From positions 3,405,716-3,469,715 of the forward strand of contig NZ_AP026867.1 of NCBI RefSeq assembly GCF_026000115.1: 64,000 nt of DNA. The letters are read 5' to 3'. The DNA is from Aureispira anguillae (GTDB lineage Bacteria > Bacteroidota > Bacteroidia > Chitinophagales > Saprospiraceae). Each line of letters opens with the position of its first letter. The stretch's first letter is position 1. This document shows, piece after piece, positions 8,896 through 17,750 of this stretch. The position numbers and the translations under genes were made by a program. A model generated the notes under the pieces. The model saw only the letters and a list, made by a program, of their open reading frames with translations, had not been told where the DNA came from and did not search any database.

Positions 8896-9042
8896 ATGCT
8901 TGATGAGTCTCCCTTTTTTGGAGATTCATCGGTAGTAATTTACAAAAATAATGCAAATCAAAGACTTCAAGCTCTTATTAGCCAATCTATTCACTTAGAT
9001 TTCCCTGACTTGCTTTATGAGAATGGTTCACTCTCTCTTTGA
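8896..9042 (+). CDS. Possible small ORF (48 codons)
   Basis: An ATG at 8896 opens 48 sense codons ending in TGA at 9040-9042, reading MLDESPFFGDSS... to ...YENGSLSL. It has no signal peptide or membrane helix and no family I recognise. In its favour, it runs divergently from the PorE-like gene and is followed 120 bases later by an otherwise orphan terminator at 9162-9190. Against it, the same DNA carries the promoter box and leader hairpin of the divergent gene, and no promoter is seen for it. A small RNA or a chance frame are real alternatives. Confidence 0.22.
   Translation: MLDESPFFGDSSVVIYKNNANQRLQALISQSIHLDFPDLLYENGSLSL
8902..8930 (-). promoter_or_regulatory. Leader hairpin of the PorE-like gene
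   Basis: Arms GATGAGTCTCC (8902-8912) and GGAGATTCATC (8920-8930) pair with one G-T wobble around a T-rich loop. It falls between the -7 box at 8943-8950 and the ATG at 8862, so it would form in the 5' untranslated leader. There is no U tract, so it is not a terminator. Confidence 0.4.
8943..8970 (-). promoter_or_regulatory. Promoter of the PorE-like gene
   Basis: The minus strand has TATTTTTG (8943-8950), a full TAnnTTTG match, with a TTG (8968-8970) 17 bases upstream. That spacing is a little short compared with the 20 bases seen at other loci here. Confidence 0.4.
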
Positions 9043-9161
9043 AGATCGAGCTTTATCTCCATAAAATTTAAACGTTCCATTTTTTATTACTGATATATTT
9101 ATAGAATTAAAAGGTCTCTTACAAGCTAATAATAATAACATAAAACACACAACATATATAC

Positions 9162-9192
9162 AAGCGTCCTGTTTTTTCAGGACGCTTTTTTT
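9162..9192 (+). terminator. Orphan rho-independent terminator
   Basis: Arms AAGCGTCCTG (9162-9171) and CAGGACGCTT (9178-9187) form a perfect stem followed by a T run. It points along the plus strand, yet the nearest annotated gene upstream runs the other way. It must serve a small transcript from 8863-9160. The remaining gap to 9509 is AT-rich and holds a TACTTTAG box at 9317-9324 that could start the next gene. Confidence 0.75.
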
Positions 9193-9508
9193 ATACCTAT
9201 GATTGACGCTCCAAGAGTCTTACCTAAAAAATAATTATCAACTAAATACACAATACAACTTTCTATAAAACACCGAAATAATCGATCTTTTTTCATGTAA
9301 AACATAAAAAAAACATTACTTTAGCAACTGGTAATCTACCTGTCATATCCTTATATGCTATATGTAATAAATTTCAATGATTACACTTACATATCAAATT
9401 CTTATTTATTAATCAATCCCCTTATCGATTAATTTAATGTTCTCCTTATGTATTTACACATATATACAAGCATTATTTTTATCAACACCTTACTCAAACA
9501 TTTGCTTT

Positions 9509-10519
9509 ATGAATCGTTTTTTAATTTTAGTGTCCATTAGTGTACTATTGTTAACAACATCTTGCCTGAAAGAAACTATTATTCCTATGACGGCACCAAC
9601 TGCCGATCATGAACTAATTTTACTCCCTCCTCCTTGTACACCACCATGTGGACCAGCTACAGTCAGTACATTTTACGCTGGTCAACACATTGATGCAGGA
9701 ACCGTTACTATTTCTAATACAGCAACAGATCTCATTGTAACCATAGAAACCCATAATAATTGGGTAATGGGTCATACCCATGTATATGTTGGTGCTTTGG
9801 CAGATATGCCTAGTACTCGAAATGGCAATCCTAAGGTTGGAAAGTTTCCTTCCAGTACAGCGCATAATCCTATGGTAACTACTTATACCTATACTTATGA
9901 TTTGGCTACGCTTGATTCTTGTTTTATTGTGGCTACTCATGCAGAGGTATATTTATTAGATGGCAATGGCAATGTTACACAATCCGAAACCGCATGGGCC
10001 AACGACATCCAGTTTACTCCTTCTGGCAATTGGGCTGGTTATATAGAGTACTGTGCCAAACCCTGCATAGATTGTGAATACGATACGATTTCCTATGACT
10101 TCTATGCCAACCAAACGACATTAATTGGCAACATTGAAGTAACCAATGACCACGCTAACGTATATATAACCTTTAATACTACTGGAATTTGGAATTTGAC
10201 AACAACAAGTTTGTATATAGGTTCACTAGCTAATATACCAGTCGATAACCTAGGACAGCCCCTTCCTGGACTATTTCCTTATCAAGCAACTCATCCCGCA
10301 GGTACCAATAGCCATACTTATACCATCCCATTAACAGCAATAAATACCTCTTGTTATATTATAGCCAGTCATGCAATGGTTTATCACCTCAACTCAGCAG
10401 GGCAATTTATACGGGCAACAGCCTGGGGTTTTGGCACTCCTTTTCCACTTAATGATGGAGAGGGTTGGTACAACAATTATTGCACTCAAACTTGTGACGA
10501 TGGAGGAACCACCAATTAA
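9509..10519 (+). CDS. Lipoprotein with two tandem copies of an unnamed beta domain
   Basis: The ATG at 9509 is chosen because it gives a lipoprotein signal (MNRFLILVSISVLLLTTSC) with the lipobox Cys at residue 19; the upstream ATG at 9437 only extends it. The mature protein is two copies of a domain of about 130 residues. Each starts near a Cys-x-x-Cys, has a FYA(G/N)Q motif, a mid-domain (V/L)YVG/IGSLA(D/N)(M/I)P, a ...CFIVA(T/S)HA(E/M)VY... stretch and closes with W...Y(I/N)(E/N)YC. Similar domains with a TAWG...W..Y ending occur in other Bacteroidota surface proteins, but I know no function. The paired cysteines suggest disulphides. It has its own terminator immediately after. Confidence 0.7.
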   Translation: MNRFLILVSISVLLLTTSCLKETIIPMTAPTADHELILLPPPCTPPCGPATVSTFYAGQHIDAGTVTISNTATDLIVTIETHNNWVMGHTHVYVGALADMPSTRNGNPKVGKFPSSTAHNPMVTTYTYTYDLATLDSCFIVATHAEVYLLDGNGNVTQSETAWANDIQFTPSGNWAGYIEYCAKPCIDCEYDTISYDFYANQTTLIGNIEVTNDHANVYITFNTTGIWNLTTTSLYIGSLANIPVDNLGQPLPGLFPYQATHPAGTNSHTYTIPLTAINTSCYIIASHAMVYHLNSAGQFIRATAWGFGTPFPLNDGEGWYNNYCTQTCDDGGTTN

Positions 10520-10548
10520 TAACATCAAAAAATACAAGCATATTCTAG

Positions 10549-10580
10549 AGGCGTTCTGTTATACAGAACGTCTTTTTTTA
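10549..10580 (+). terminator. Terminator after the two-domain lipoprotein gene
   Basis: Arms CGTTCTGT (10552-10559) and ACAGAACG (10563-10570), extended by three weaker pairs, enclose a 3-base loop and are followed by a T run. It lies 30 bases after the stop codon. Confidence 0.85.
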
Positions 10581-10659
10581 TTCGCTTAAAGAATGCTTTT
10601 AGCTAAATAAGTGTTAAATTCATGGTCAACATCCAACTACTTAAACAAATTCTAGACAC

Positions 10660-13600
10660 ATGTATATTAGGTTTTTATTTGGCTTATTTTTTTTATTCTT
10701 TACAACAATACTTTATGGTCAAAATGTTGATCCAGATGAGTTGGCGGAAGCACAGAAAAAACTAACAGAAGCCCAAACACTTTATAGCAAAGAACACATA
10801 GAATATGCCAAAGCTGCCATTAACTTAGCGCTGTTATACTATAAAGACGAAAATGCAGATTCTGACGAAGGTGATTCATTGGTGCTTCCTGCTCTAAAAA
10901 TAATTCGAAAAGAAAAAGGAACCACTGATAGCAGTTATCATCACGCACTAGCTTTGCTTCCTCCTGCTCGATCAGCATTATTAGATGCTTATTTGGACCT
11001 TCAAGAAGCCTTGGTTCAGGAGGGAAAATACTCTCCTTTGTACGCCCAAAAGTTGCTAAAATCTGCGGCTGTTTATTTATCACTCGAAGATTTTGAAGGG
11101 CACTTTTTAACCGTTCAAGCTTACCAAATTTTAGCAAAACTCTCCACAGAAGCAGCAAAACCCGTTTATGATTATGCCAAGCAACACATTGACCCCGTCA
11201 TTATTCGCTTAGCCAAAAGTCAAGTTCATCTACAACAATTACTTAAGACCGAACCTCAGTCTATTGCTACAGCAGATGCCTTGATTCATTTTGCAGGGCT
11301 ATCCATCCAATATAATGACTACAGAACAGCCTATACCGAAACCGATACCAGTTATTTTTATATTCAGACGGCACTGGCTATTTACAAAGAGAAACTAGGT
11401 AAGACACACAAAAAATATAAAAAAGCCTTTGCTACTTTTACCAAAAAAATGCAACTGTTTTATCCTATAGAAAAGGATATGTTAAATCGAATCAAACAGC
11501 ATGCTACTGCCAACGACCAATTTATCATTGATTTGAGACCTTTTCTAAAGGGTGTGGATACTACTACTTTTATATTCTATGGAATAGAAAGTGTATTTGA
11601 ATGGGTAAGAACAGACTTAAAGAGGCATCATGGTGGCAGTAATAGTAAGTACTATGCCATCATTCAAGCCATGGAAGAAACTTGGGATTTGACGGAATTG
11701 GAAAGTAAAATTGCAATCCAAAAAAGCATTGTTAAACAAGTACAAACAGAATTTGGAAAAATAAGCGAACCTTACGTTAAAGCTCTTATCAATCTAGCCA
11801 ATTTATATGTTAAAGATAGTGATTATATCAATGCCTTTAAACCCTATTCCAAAGCATTTCAAATTCTAGACGAAATAGAACTCAATCTCCCTTTTGATGC
11901 CAATAGCGAAGAAACACTCTTTCAAAAATATATCCGAACCATTGCCCCGCCTTGGAATACCTTCATCACCAATGAACACAACCTAAGCATTCAATCGGCT
12001 ATTTATGGTGAACAGAGCAATGAATATCTAACAACATTATTCCAAACGGCTTGGGATTATCTCAAAAATGACGATTTAAGAAGCAAAGGCGATCCTTATT
12101 TCAAAAAGGGAATGAAAGGGCTTTCAGAGAAAAATTTCTTTATTGCAACTAATTGGGTAGATTCTTTGCTTCGACGAGACCCCGAATACAACCTTCCGAT
12201 TGTAGCAGAAGTACTTCCAAAAGTTTTTCCTTTGGTCAATCTAAAACAAGCCTTGCAGTTCACGTTAGATAGCCTAACTAATGAATATGGAAATTATAGT
12301 GTTGAATATGGCAATGCTTTAGAAGTACTCGCAGATGGTTATTTTTATGCCCAAAACACTCCCAAAAGTGCCGATGAAGCCTTGCGTTTGTATCGAAAAA
12401 TATTAACCATCTACAAATCAAAAGAAGGGGTAGAATATAGTTATTTAAGGCTATTAAAACGATTGGTCAAGAATATTGAACAAGCTAACCCATGGTCTAT
12501 TGATGAGAGTAGTTATTTCTTTGAAGAGCTAGGCAAGACGCTCCAGTACCAGAAAATTGACGACTTAGCATACGCTACTTATTTAGGACGTTATGCCAAT
12601 TGGCATTACAAAGGAGAACGCATTATTGCAGCAGAGCCTCATTATCAACAATTAATTAATATTTACAAAAATAAGTCTGAGCAAGAGCAAACCAATGTTA
12701 CTCATGTACAGGCTTTGTATAACTTAGCGAGAATTTATCGCAAAACAGGACGTTACACCACAGCCGTTAACGCTTATTATGTTGCTTTAGCAGCCAGTAA
12801 GGCAAGCAACAATTGGACGCTTATTATTCGTTGTTTTGACGATTTAGGCTTAATTGCACACAAAAAAAACAAAATAGACTTTGCGCTACAACTGTTTGGC
12901 AATGCATTAAAAGTCTTAGAATTGGTAGAAAAATTTCTCCCCGAAAAAGATCGTTACCACGATTTTCAAACCGCACTTCAATATACCAAAATAATGCGCC
13001 ACATCGGAAGGCTTTATTTGGATGAAGGAGCCATAGAAATGGCAGAATCTTATTATGATAAAATTAAAGCATTTGAACGAGATGAAAATAGTCCTGTTTC
13101 TTTTAAACGAGATATATCACTACGATCTGATTTAGCTCATTTAGCAGAACTCAAAGGAGATACCCTCAAAGCCATTCGTTATTATCGAGCAGCCATTCGC
13201 CAATTAAAAGACAAAGGCGAATTGGCGGATGTGAACATTGCTTTTGCCAATTTTTATAGCAAGAATGAGCAAGATTCTATGGCTGCTATTTATTTTACAG
13301 ATGCTTTAAAAATTGATTTGGAACAGATCGAACAAAATTATACCAACTTATCTGAAAAGGAACGTTTGTTATTTCTTGCTCCAATCGCCAAACGCATTAA
13401 CCTATTTTTTAATTTTGTAGTAGAACATCCTGATAGCAATTTAATTTTAACTGCGTTTAATGCTCATCTGATGGTTAAAGGCTTGGCTTTAGAAACTTCC
13501 ACCAATCTGCAAAGTGTGTGTATGGCTACAGAAAACATTGCGATTCAGAATAAATGCCACCAGATGCAAGCGCTACGAAAGCAATTGGCAAAATCCACCG

Positions 13601-15030
13601 CTCTCCCACTTGATGTTCAAGACGAAATCAATGCCCAGATTGTATCACTAGAAAAAGAAATTGGAATTTCTAGCAAAGACCTCAGAGCTTTTTTTGGTAA
13701 AAACAATAAAAAATTAGATTTCAGCCAACTTCAAAAAATCTTATATGCTATGGAAACAGACGATAGCCTTGCTATAGCAATTGATTTTTTAGTCCTTAAT
13801 GAGATAGACGAAAACGAGGAAGAACAAGCAATTTATTATGCTGCAATTGTCAATTCTCACACCAATCTACCACAGTTTGTTCGATTGGCAACCGAAGAAG
13901 AACTAGAAGATGTATTGGCACCTGATATTGCTCCCAATACCATTAATTATATTACAGACGAATTGGAAAGTAGGTACCTTTACGAATTAGTTTGGGAGCC
14001 CATTTTGCCTTATATAGACAGCAGCAAACGATTGCATATTTGCCCTACTGGGATGCTTAGTAAAATTGCTTTTGGTACCTTGCGAAGTAATGATTATACC
14101 CAACGGAGAATTATGGACGATTGGTCCATTCATTATTATAGTTCCTTTCGGGATTTGTTAACACCACAGATACATGAAACAGTAAAAGAGTCTGCCAATA
14201 TTGGTTTGATTGGTGGTGTTGAGTTTACCTTTACCAAGCAAGAAACGGAACGGTTAGCAGAAAGTATTGGGATTCCTTCTATTGAGGTGGAAGAAGCCTT
14301 AGATCAGAAAGCCCAACCAACAGCCTATTCTAGAGGAAGCAGAGGAGAAGATTTTAATTATCTTCCTGGTACGTTAAAAGAGGTAAAAGCAATCAGTCAA
14401 TTGTTCCCATCGGGGTGGGTGGTTCAATTATTAAGTGACACCTTAGCTACAGAAGAAAATTTGACCATTATGACCGATAATTCTCCTACTATTCTGCACA
14501 TTGCCACTCATGGTTATTTCTTCCCTACGCCTCCCAAAGAAGACCACGAAAACGATCAGTGGTTGAGCAATTCCAAAAAAACGCAATCCTTGGAAGATAA
14601 AATTGCCAATTTGTCCAATCCCTTATTGCGTTCTGGCTTAGCCTTAGGAGGAATTAATAGAGTATGGAAAGGTGGGGAAGAAATCGAAGGGCTAGAAGAT
14701 GGAATTCTTACTGCTTTGGAAGTGGCGAATATGGATTTGTTTAGAACCCAATTGGTGGTGCTTTCTGCCTGCGAAACAGGACGTGGAGATATTGATAACA
14801 ATGAAGGGATTATGGGCTTGCGTAGAGCCTTCAAAACCGCTGGAGCCAAACAACTTATTATTAGTCTTTGGAAGGTCCCCGATCAGCAAACTTCTGAATT
14901 GATGCAGCTCTTTTACAAAGGGTATATCAATGGAAAGACCGCACACAAAGCCTTTGAACAAGCGCAACATATCATGCGAAAACGCTATAGAAATCCTTAT
15001 TATTGGGCTGCTTTTTTATTAATTGAATAA
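10660..15030 (+). CDS. Very large secreted TPR-CHAT protease
   Basis: A 1456-residue protein with a signal peptide (residues 1-20, cut near LYGQ), a long helical TPR-type region (about 25-900, with clear tetratricopeptide-like repeats such as ALYNLARIYRKTGRYTTAVN) and a C-terminal CHAT domain (about 1050-1456). CHAT is a caspase/separase-related cysteine protease fold. Its dyad is visible: His1284 in HIATHG and Cys1371 in SACETGRG, with the downstream GLRRAFKTAGAKQLIISLW and YYWAAFLLI family marks. TPR-CHAT proteins act as proteases whose TPR part senses or binds partners, but most of those studied are cytosolic; a signal peptide puts this one in the periplasm or outside. It is followed on the same strand by an exported protein of unknown family, from which a repeat separates it. 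Confidence 0.9.
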   Translation: MYIRFLFGLFFLFFTTILYGQNVDPDELAEAQKKLTEAQTLYSKEHIEYAKAAINLALLYYKDENADSDEGDSLVLPALKIIRKEKGTTDSSYHHALALLPPARSALLDAYLDLQEALVQEGKYSPLYAQKLLKSAAVYLSLEDFEGHFLTVQAYQILAKLSTEAAKPVYDYAKQHIDPVIIRLAKSQVHLQQLLKTEPQSIATADALIHFAGLSIQYNDYRTAYTETDTSYFYIQTALAIYKEKLGKTHKKYKKAFATFTKKMQLFYPIEKDMLNRIKQHATANDQFIIDLRPFLKGVDTTTFIFYGIESVFEWVRTDLKRHHGGSNSKYYAIIQAMEETWDLTELESKIAIQKSIVKQVQTEFGKISEPYVKALINLANLYVKDSDYINAFKPYSKAFQILDEIELNLPFDANSEETLFQKYIRTIAPPWNTFITNEHNLSIQSAIYGEQSNEYLTTLFQTAWDYLKNDDLRSKGDPYFKKGMKGLSEKNFFIATNWVDSLLRRDPEYNLPIVAEVLPKVFPLVNLKQALQFTLDSLTNEYGNYSVEYGNALEVLADGYFYAQNTPKSADEALRLYRKILTIYKSKEGVEYSYLRLLKRLVKNIEQANPWSIDESSYFFEELGKTLQYQKIDDLAYATYLGRYANWHYKGERIIAAEPHYQQLINIYKNKSEQEQTNVTHVQALYNLARIYRKTGRYTTAVNAYYVALAASKASNNWTLIIRCFDDLGLIAHKKNKIDFALQLFGNALKVLELVEKFLPEKDRYHDFQTALQYTKIMRHIGRLYLDEGAIEMAESYYDKIKAFERDENSPVSFKRDISLRSDLAHLAELKGDTLKAIRYYRAAIRQLKDKGELADVNIAFANFYSKNEQDSMAAIYFTDALKIDLEQIEQNYTNLSEKERLLFLAPIAKRINLFFNFVVEHPDSNLILTAFNAHLMVKGLALETSTNLQSVCMATENIAIQNKCHQMQALRKQLAKSTALPLDVQDEINAQIVSLEKEIGISSKDLRAFFGKNNKKLDFSQLQKILYAMETDDSLAIAIDFLVLNEIDENEEEQAIYYAAIVNSHTNLPQFVRLATEEELEDVLAPDIAPNTINYITDELESRYLYELVWEPILPYIDSSKRLHICPTGMLSKIAFGTLRSNDYTQRRIMDDWSIHYYSSFRDLLTPQIHETVKESANIGLIGGVEFTFTKQETERLAESIGIPSIEVEEALDQKAQPTAYSRGSRGEDFNYLPGTLKEVKAISQLFPSGWVVQLLSDTLATEENLTIMTDNSPTILHIATHGYFFPTPPKEDHENDQWLSNSKKTQSLEDKIANLSNPLLRSGLALGGINRVWKGGEEIEGLEDGILTALEVANMDLFRTQLVVLSACETGRGDIDNNEGIMGLRRAFKTAGAKQLIISLWKVPDQQTSELMQLFYKGYINGKTAHKAFEQAQHIMRKRYRNPYYWAAFLLIE

Positions 15031-15074
15031 AATTTACCGTTCTTTGAGTTAGACTCCTTTTGCTTGATTAAAAT

Positions 15075-15379
15075 GGTTCTTTGACAAACACTAACAAAGG
15101 GTAAGCTTTCTACTACTTTTCTTAGAAGAAAGTTATAAGTAGTAAGTCGTATACTTAGTCTCTGTTAATACAGGACATACGACTTACTATAACTGATAAC
15201 AAAAGTAGTAATAAGAAAGCATGGCTGTTTAATATTCCACATGATTAACTTTGTTATTCACTACGTTCATGAGCGCTGCGCTTTAGTTCGCTGCTAGGTT
15301 AGCTAGTCCGCTAGCGCTTATGAGCTCGGTTCGTTATCACTCGTGAGCCAGCATAGCTGGGTTCGGGTTGGCAAAGAAT
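15075..15379. repeat. Composite intergenic repeat, family B copy 2
   Basis: Starts GGTTCTTTGACAA and ends TTGGCAAAGAAT, inverted forms of the same motif. Between them lie the ACAAACACTAACAAAGGG module, a nested long stem-loop (15132-15193), a GCTAGGTTAGCTAGTCCGC module, CGCTAGCGC-type palindromes and the hairpin module GAGCCAGCATAGCTGGGTTC. Its modules recur, in changing order and orientation, at 6629, 26680, 43069 and 63097. It fills almost all of the gap between the CHAT gene and the next gene. Confidence 0.75.
15132..15193. repeat. Long stem-loop, family C copy 1
   Basis: Left arm 15132-15152 and right arm 15177-15193 pair over 17 bases with a 4-base bulge, sharing GTAAGTCGTAT / ATACGACTTAC. 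The loop holds a smaller palindrome CTGT/ACAG. Flanks CTACTACTTTT and AAAAGTAGTA add an outer inverted pair. A close relative lies at 43275-43340. Confidence 0.75.
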
Positions 15380-15427
15380 ACTATCAATACTATAACCAAA
15401 CAATTAACCACTACAAAACTAAATACT

Positions 15428-17452
15428 ATGACAACAAATACACTTTTAACGTCCTTTTTTCTCTTTTGTTTTTGTGCTTGCATCACAACACAAACGCAGG
15501 CACAAGCGATTCATGATGCTTTTGAATTAAGAAACTATCTAACAGAAGATCATCGACTTGCAATTGGCAACAATGAAATGCAAAAAGAGACCTTTTACCA
15601 AATATTAGCCCGAAACTTCAGTCAAGAAGAAATGGGACTCACCCATCGTGAAATTGTTGCCGCTTACCAAGATAATCCTTTTATTGCTCCTTTTTTGACC
15701 GAAAACATAGGAGAAGACATTGTTTTTAATGGTGCAACAGGACAACGTGCTTTAGGACCATTAGCAGGAGCTAGTAGCGGCTTAGGCTTGCCTGGATCTA
15801 CTTTTTTGATGGGCTTGACTGACTTTTTGGTCAAACGCACCAAACAAGAATTGACCATTGCCTTTTTTAGAGATTTTCAGAAAATTGTCAAGCGCTCTGA
15901 AGAGATGCAATATCTCTTTCCTACCACCAGCAAGGTGCTGTTAAAAATTGATGAGAATATTTACCAATTTAAAGCATTTTGGGAAGTACTTCGAGAAAGT
16001 TTTTTGGCAGATTTGGAGGATCTTGTTTACAACTTGGATGAGTATATTCAACAATCTTCTAGAATTAAAAAACCTGTTATTCGTCACATGATGAGTGATT
16101 TTTTTAAGGTGATAGAATTGTTTTATGACAAGACTACTCCTGCTGATGTCATTCATTACTTAGCAGAGGATGCTTATTTGCACATCATTACTCCTAACGA
16201 GGACAGTTCTCAATTTGTCCCTACCTTACAAAGTAGCTTAGAATTGTTGGGCATTCTTTCTGGTTCTTTAGAAGACAAAGATGCCAATGGTTATTGGGTC
16301 AAGCCCGATTTGATTGTTGAAATGATCAAAAAACCAATGGTAACGAGTTTGTATTTAGGCTTGATTTATCAGCAAGGGAAAGATATAAAAATGGGTGACA
16401 AAACTTTTGCAGAGTATCTTGCACCTCTTAGCATTAAAGAAAACGCTGGAAAAGTACGCAACTTGCTCAATACTTCCAAAGCCTTTTTGGATGAAGCCAA
16501 GTCCCTAGAACGATTGGCAAAAGATATGCGCAAAAAAGCCAACGACCGTCGTAGAAATAAAAATGCAGCTCCACTAACTGATGCAGACAAAGAAATGGAA
16601 TACGATGATTATTTTGATTTTACGCAAGGGATTTGCGAAATGGTGCTTTATGCGCATGATTTCAAAAAAGAGATTGTGGGAAGTTCCAACAAAGAAGATA
16701 GTCTAGTACATACTTATTTATCGATCATTGGCGACATCAACGGTATGGCTTTAGATGTTCGAAAAAAACATTATACCTCTGCCCTTGTTAATACCCTTTT
16801 TATCATCGAAAAGCTATTGCCCAAAGACAAATTTGCCTGTGAACGACAAGTTATCCTTAAATATGGAACCTTTATAGCAACTGCCGTAAAAGCAAAAACT
16901 GCATCTGAAGTTTCTGATGCTATCTCTGCCTTTGCCTTGCCTCCAGGTGGCTCTGCCATCAAAAAATACTCTAAATTTAGCATCGCACTCAATGCTTATG
17001 TTGGCTTATCGGCAGGGCAAGAAATCTTAAAAGATGTTGGTGCCAATCCTTATTATGCGGTAACAACTCCAATTGGAGTCACCTTCAACTGGGGATTCAA
17101 AAACTATGGCTCTATTGGTATTTTGGCTTCGGTCTTAGATATTGGTGCCCTCACAGCTTTTCGTTTTGAAGATGACAATGTGAGTGACTTGCCCGATTTA
17201 AAATTTGAGAATGTATTGGCTCCTGGCGGTTATTTAGTTTATGGTGTTCCCAAATATCCTATTGCAATCGGAATTGGTGCTCAATTAGGTCCTAACCTTC
17301 GATCGGTCACCAATGGCTCTTTGGTAACACAAACTAGTGGTTGGCGTTGGGGAGCTTTTATTGCTGTTGACATTCCAATTGTAAGTGTTTATACAACCAA
17401 TAAAAACTATAAGCAGTGTTGTAAAAAATGCAAAAAAAATATTAATTACTAG
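15428..17452 (+). CDS. Exported protein of unknown family downstream of TPR-CHAT
   Basis: The ATG at 15428 gives a signal peptide (MTTNTLLTSFFLFCFCAC...QAQA); an in-frame TTG at 15368 lies inside the upstream repeat and is rejected. The mature part is mostly helical with many charged residues up to about 480 (including a GLPGSTF/MGLTDFLVKRTKQEL segment near 125-145 and a basic KKANDRRRNKN patch). The last 130 residues look beta-rich and glycine-rich with alternating hydrophobics (TPIGVTFNWGFKNYGSIG, GAFIAVDIPIVSVY), like a small outer-membrane or lipid-facing barrel, and then a cysteine/lysine tail. I do not recognise a family. Its position suggests a partner or substrate of the CHAT protease, which is inference only. 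Confidence 0.6.
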   Translation: MTTNTLLTSFFLFCFCACITTQTQAQAIHDAFELRNYLTEDHRLAIGNNEMQKETFYQILARNFSQEEMGLTHREIVAAYQDNPFIAPFLTENIGEDIVFNGATGQRALGPLAGASSGLGLPGSTFLMGLTDFLVKRTKQELTIAFFRDFQKIVKRSEEMQYLFPTTSKVLLKIDENIYQFKAFWEVLRESFLADLEDLVYNLDEYIQQSSRIKKPVIRHMMSDFFKVIELFYDKTTPADVIHYLAEDAYLHIITPNEDSSQFVPTLQSSLELLGILSGSLEDKDANGYWVKPDLIVEMIKKPMVTSLYLGLIYQQGKDIKMGDKTFAEYLAPLSIKENAGKVRNLLNTSKAFLDEAKSLERLAKDMRKKANDRRRNKNAAPLTDADKEMEYDDYFDFTQGICEMVLYAHDFKKEIVGSSNKEDSLVHTYLSIIGDINGMALDVRKKHYTSALVNTLFIIEKLLPKDKFACERQVILKYGTFIATAVKAKTASEVSDAISAFALPPGGSAIKKYSKFSIALNAYVGLSAGQEILKDVGANPYYAVTTPIGVTFNWGFKNYGSIGILASVLDIGALTAFRFEDDNVSDLPDLKFENVLAPGGYLVYGVPKYPIAIGIGAQLGPNLRSVTNGSLVTQTSGWRWGAFIAVDIPIVSVYTTNKNYKQCCKKCKKNINY

Positions 17453-17457
17453 CTTAC

Positions 17458-17616
17458 ATTACTCCGTTAAAAATCGTATTCGATTATTACATGAGTAAAG
17501 TAAACTGCGCTAGTTTGTAGCTTAAGCTATAAAGCAAAAAACTATCTCACGAGTGTAAGGAACCGACCTCAGGGAGCTCATAAGCGCTAGCGCACTAGCT
17601 AATTAACGGAGTATTA
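17458..17616. repeat. MITE-like palindromic unit, family A copy 1
   Basis: Terminal inverted repeats ATTACTCCGTTAA (17458-17470) and TTAACGGAGTATT (17603-17615) bound about 159 bases. The inside carries family B modules (a GAACCGACCTCAGGGAGCTC stretch and CGCTAGCGC). No transposase is encoded. It begins 6 bases after the stop codon of the preceding gene. Confidence 0.7.
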
Positions 17617-17656
17617 AACTTAAGCAACTATACAAAATCCACTCTATTTACTTATA

Positions 17657-17727
17657 ATGTAGCCATTGAGAACTGGGACAACGTTAAATATAACTACCGT
17701 ACCATGCTCCCAGTGGCTACATTTTTA
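17657..17727 (+). terminator. Terminator-like double stem before the RDD gene
   Basis: AATGTAGCCA pairs with TGGCTACATT (17714-17723) and, inside, CTGGGA (17673-17678) pairs with TCCCAG (17708-17713); a T run follows. It probably ends the transcript of the 15428-17452 gene, read through the family A unit. Confidence 0.65.
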
Positions 17728-17750
17728 AACTACTGTGAATCGTACAAATT

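Noticed and set aside
15368-15427. TTG start for the protein downstream of the CHAT gene
   Set aside because: It lies inside a family B repeat and would bury the signal peptide; the ATG at 15428 fits.
10660-17452. A gasdermin-CHAT pair
   Set aside because: The downstream protein is exported, too long and does not show the gasdermin N-terminal features I would expect; only its end is beta-rich.
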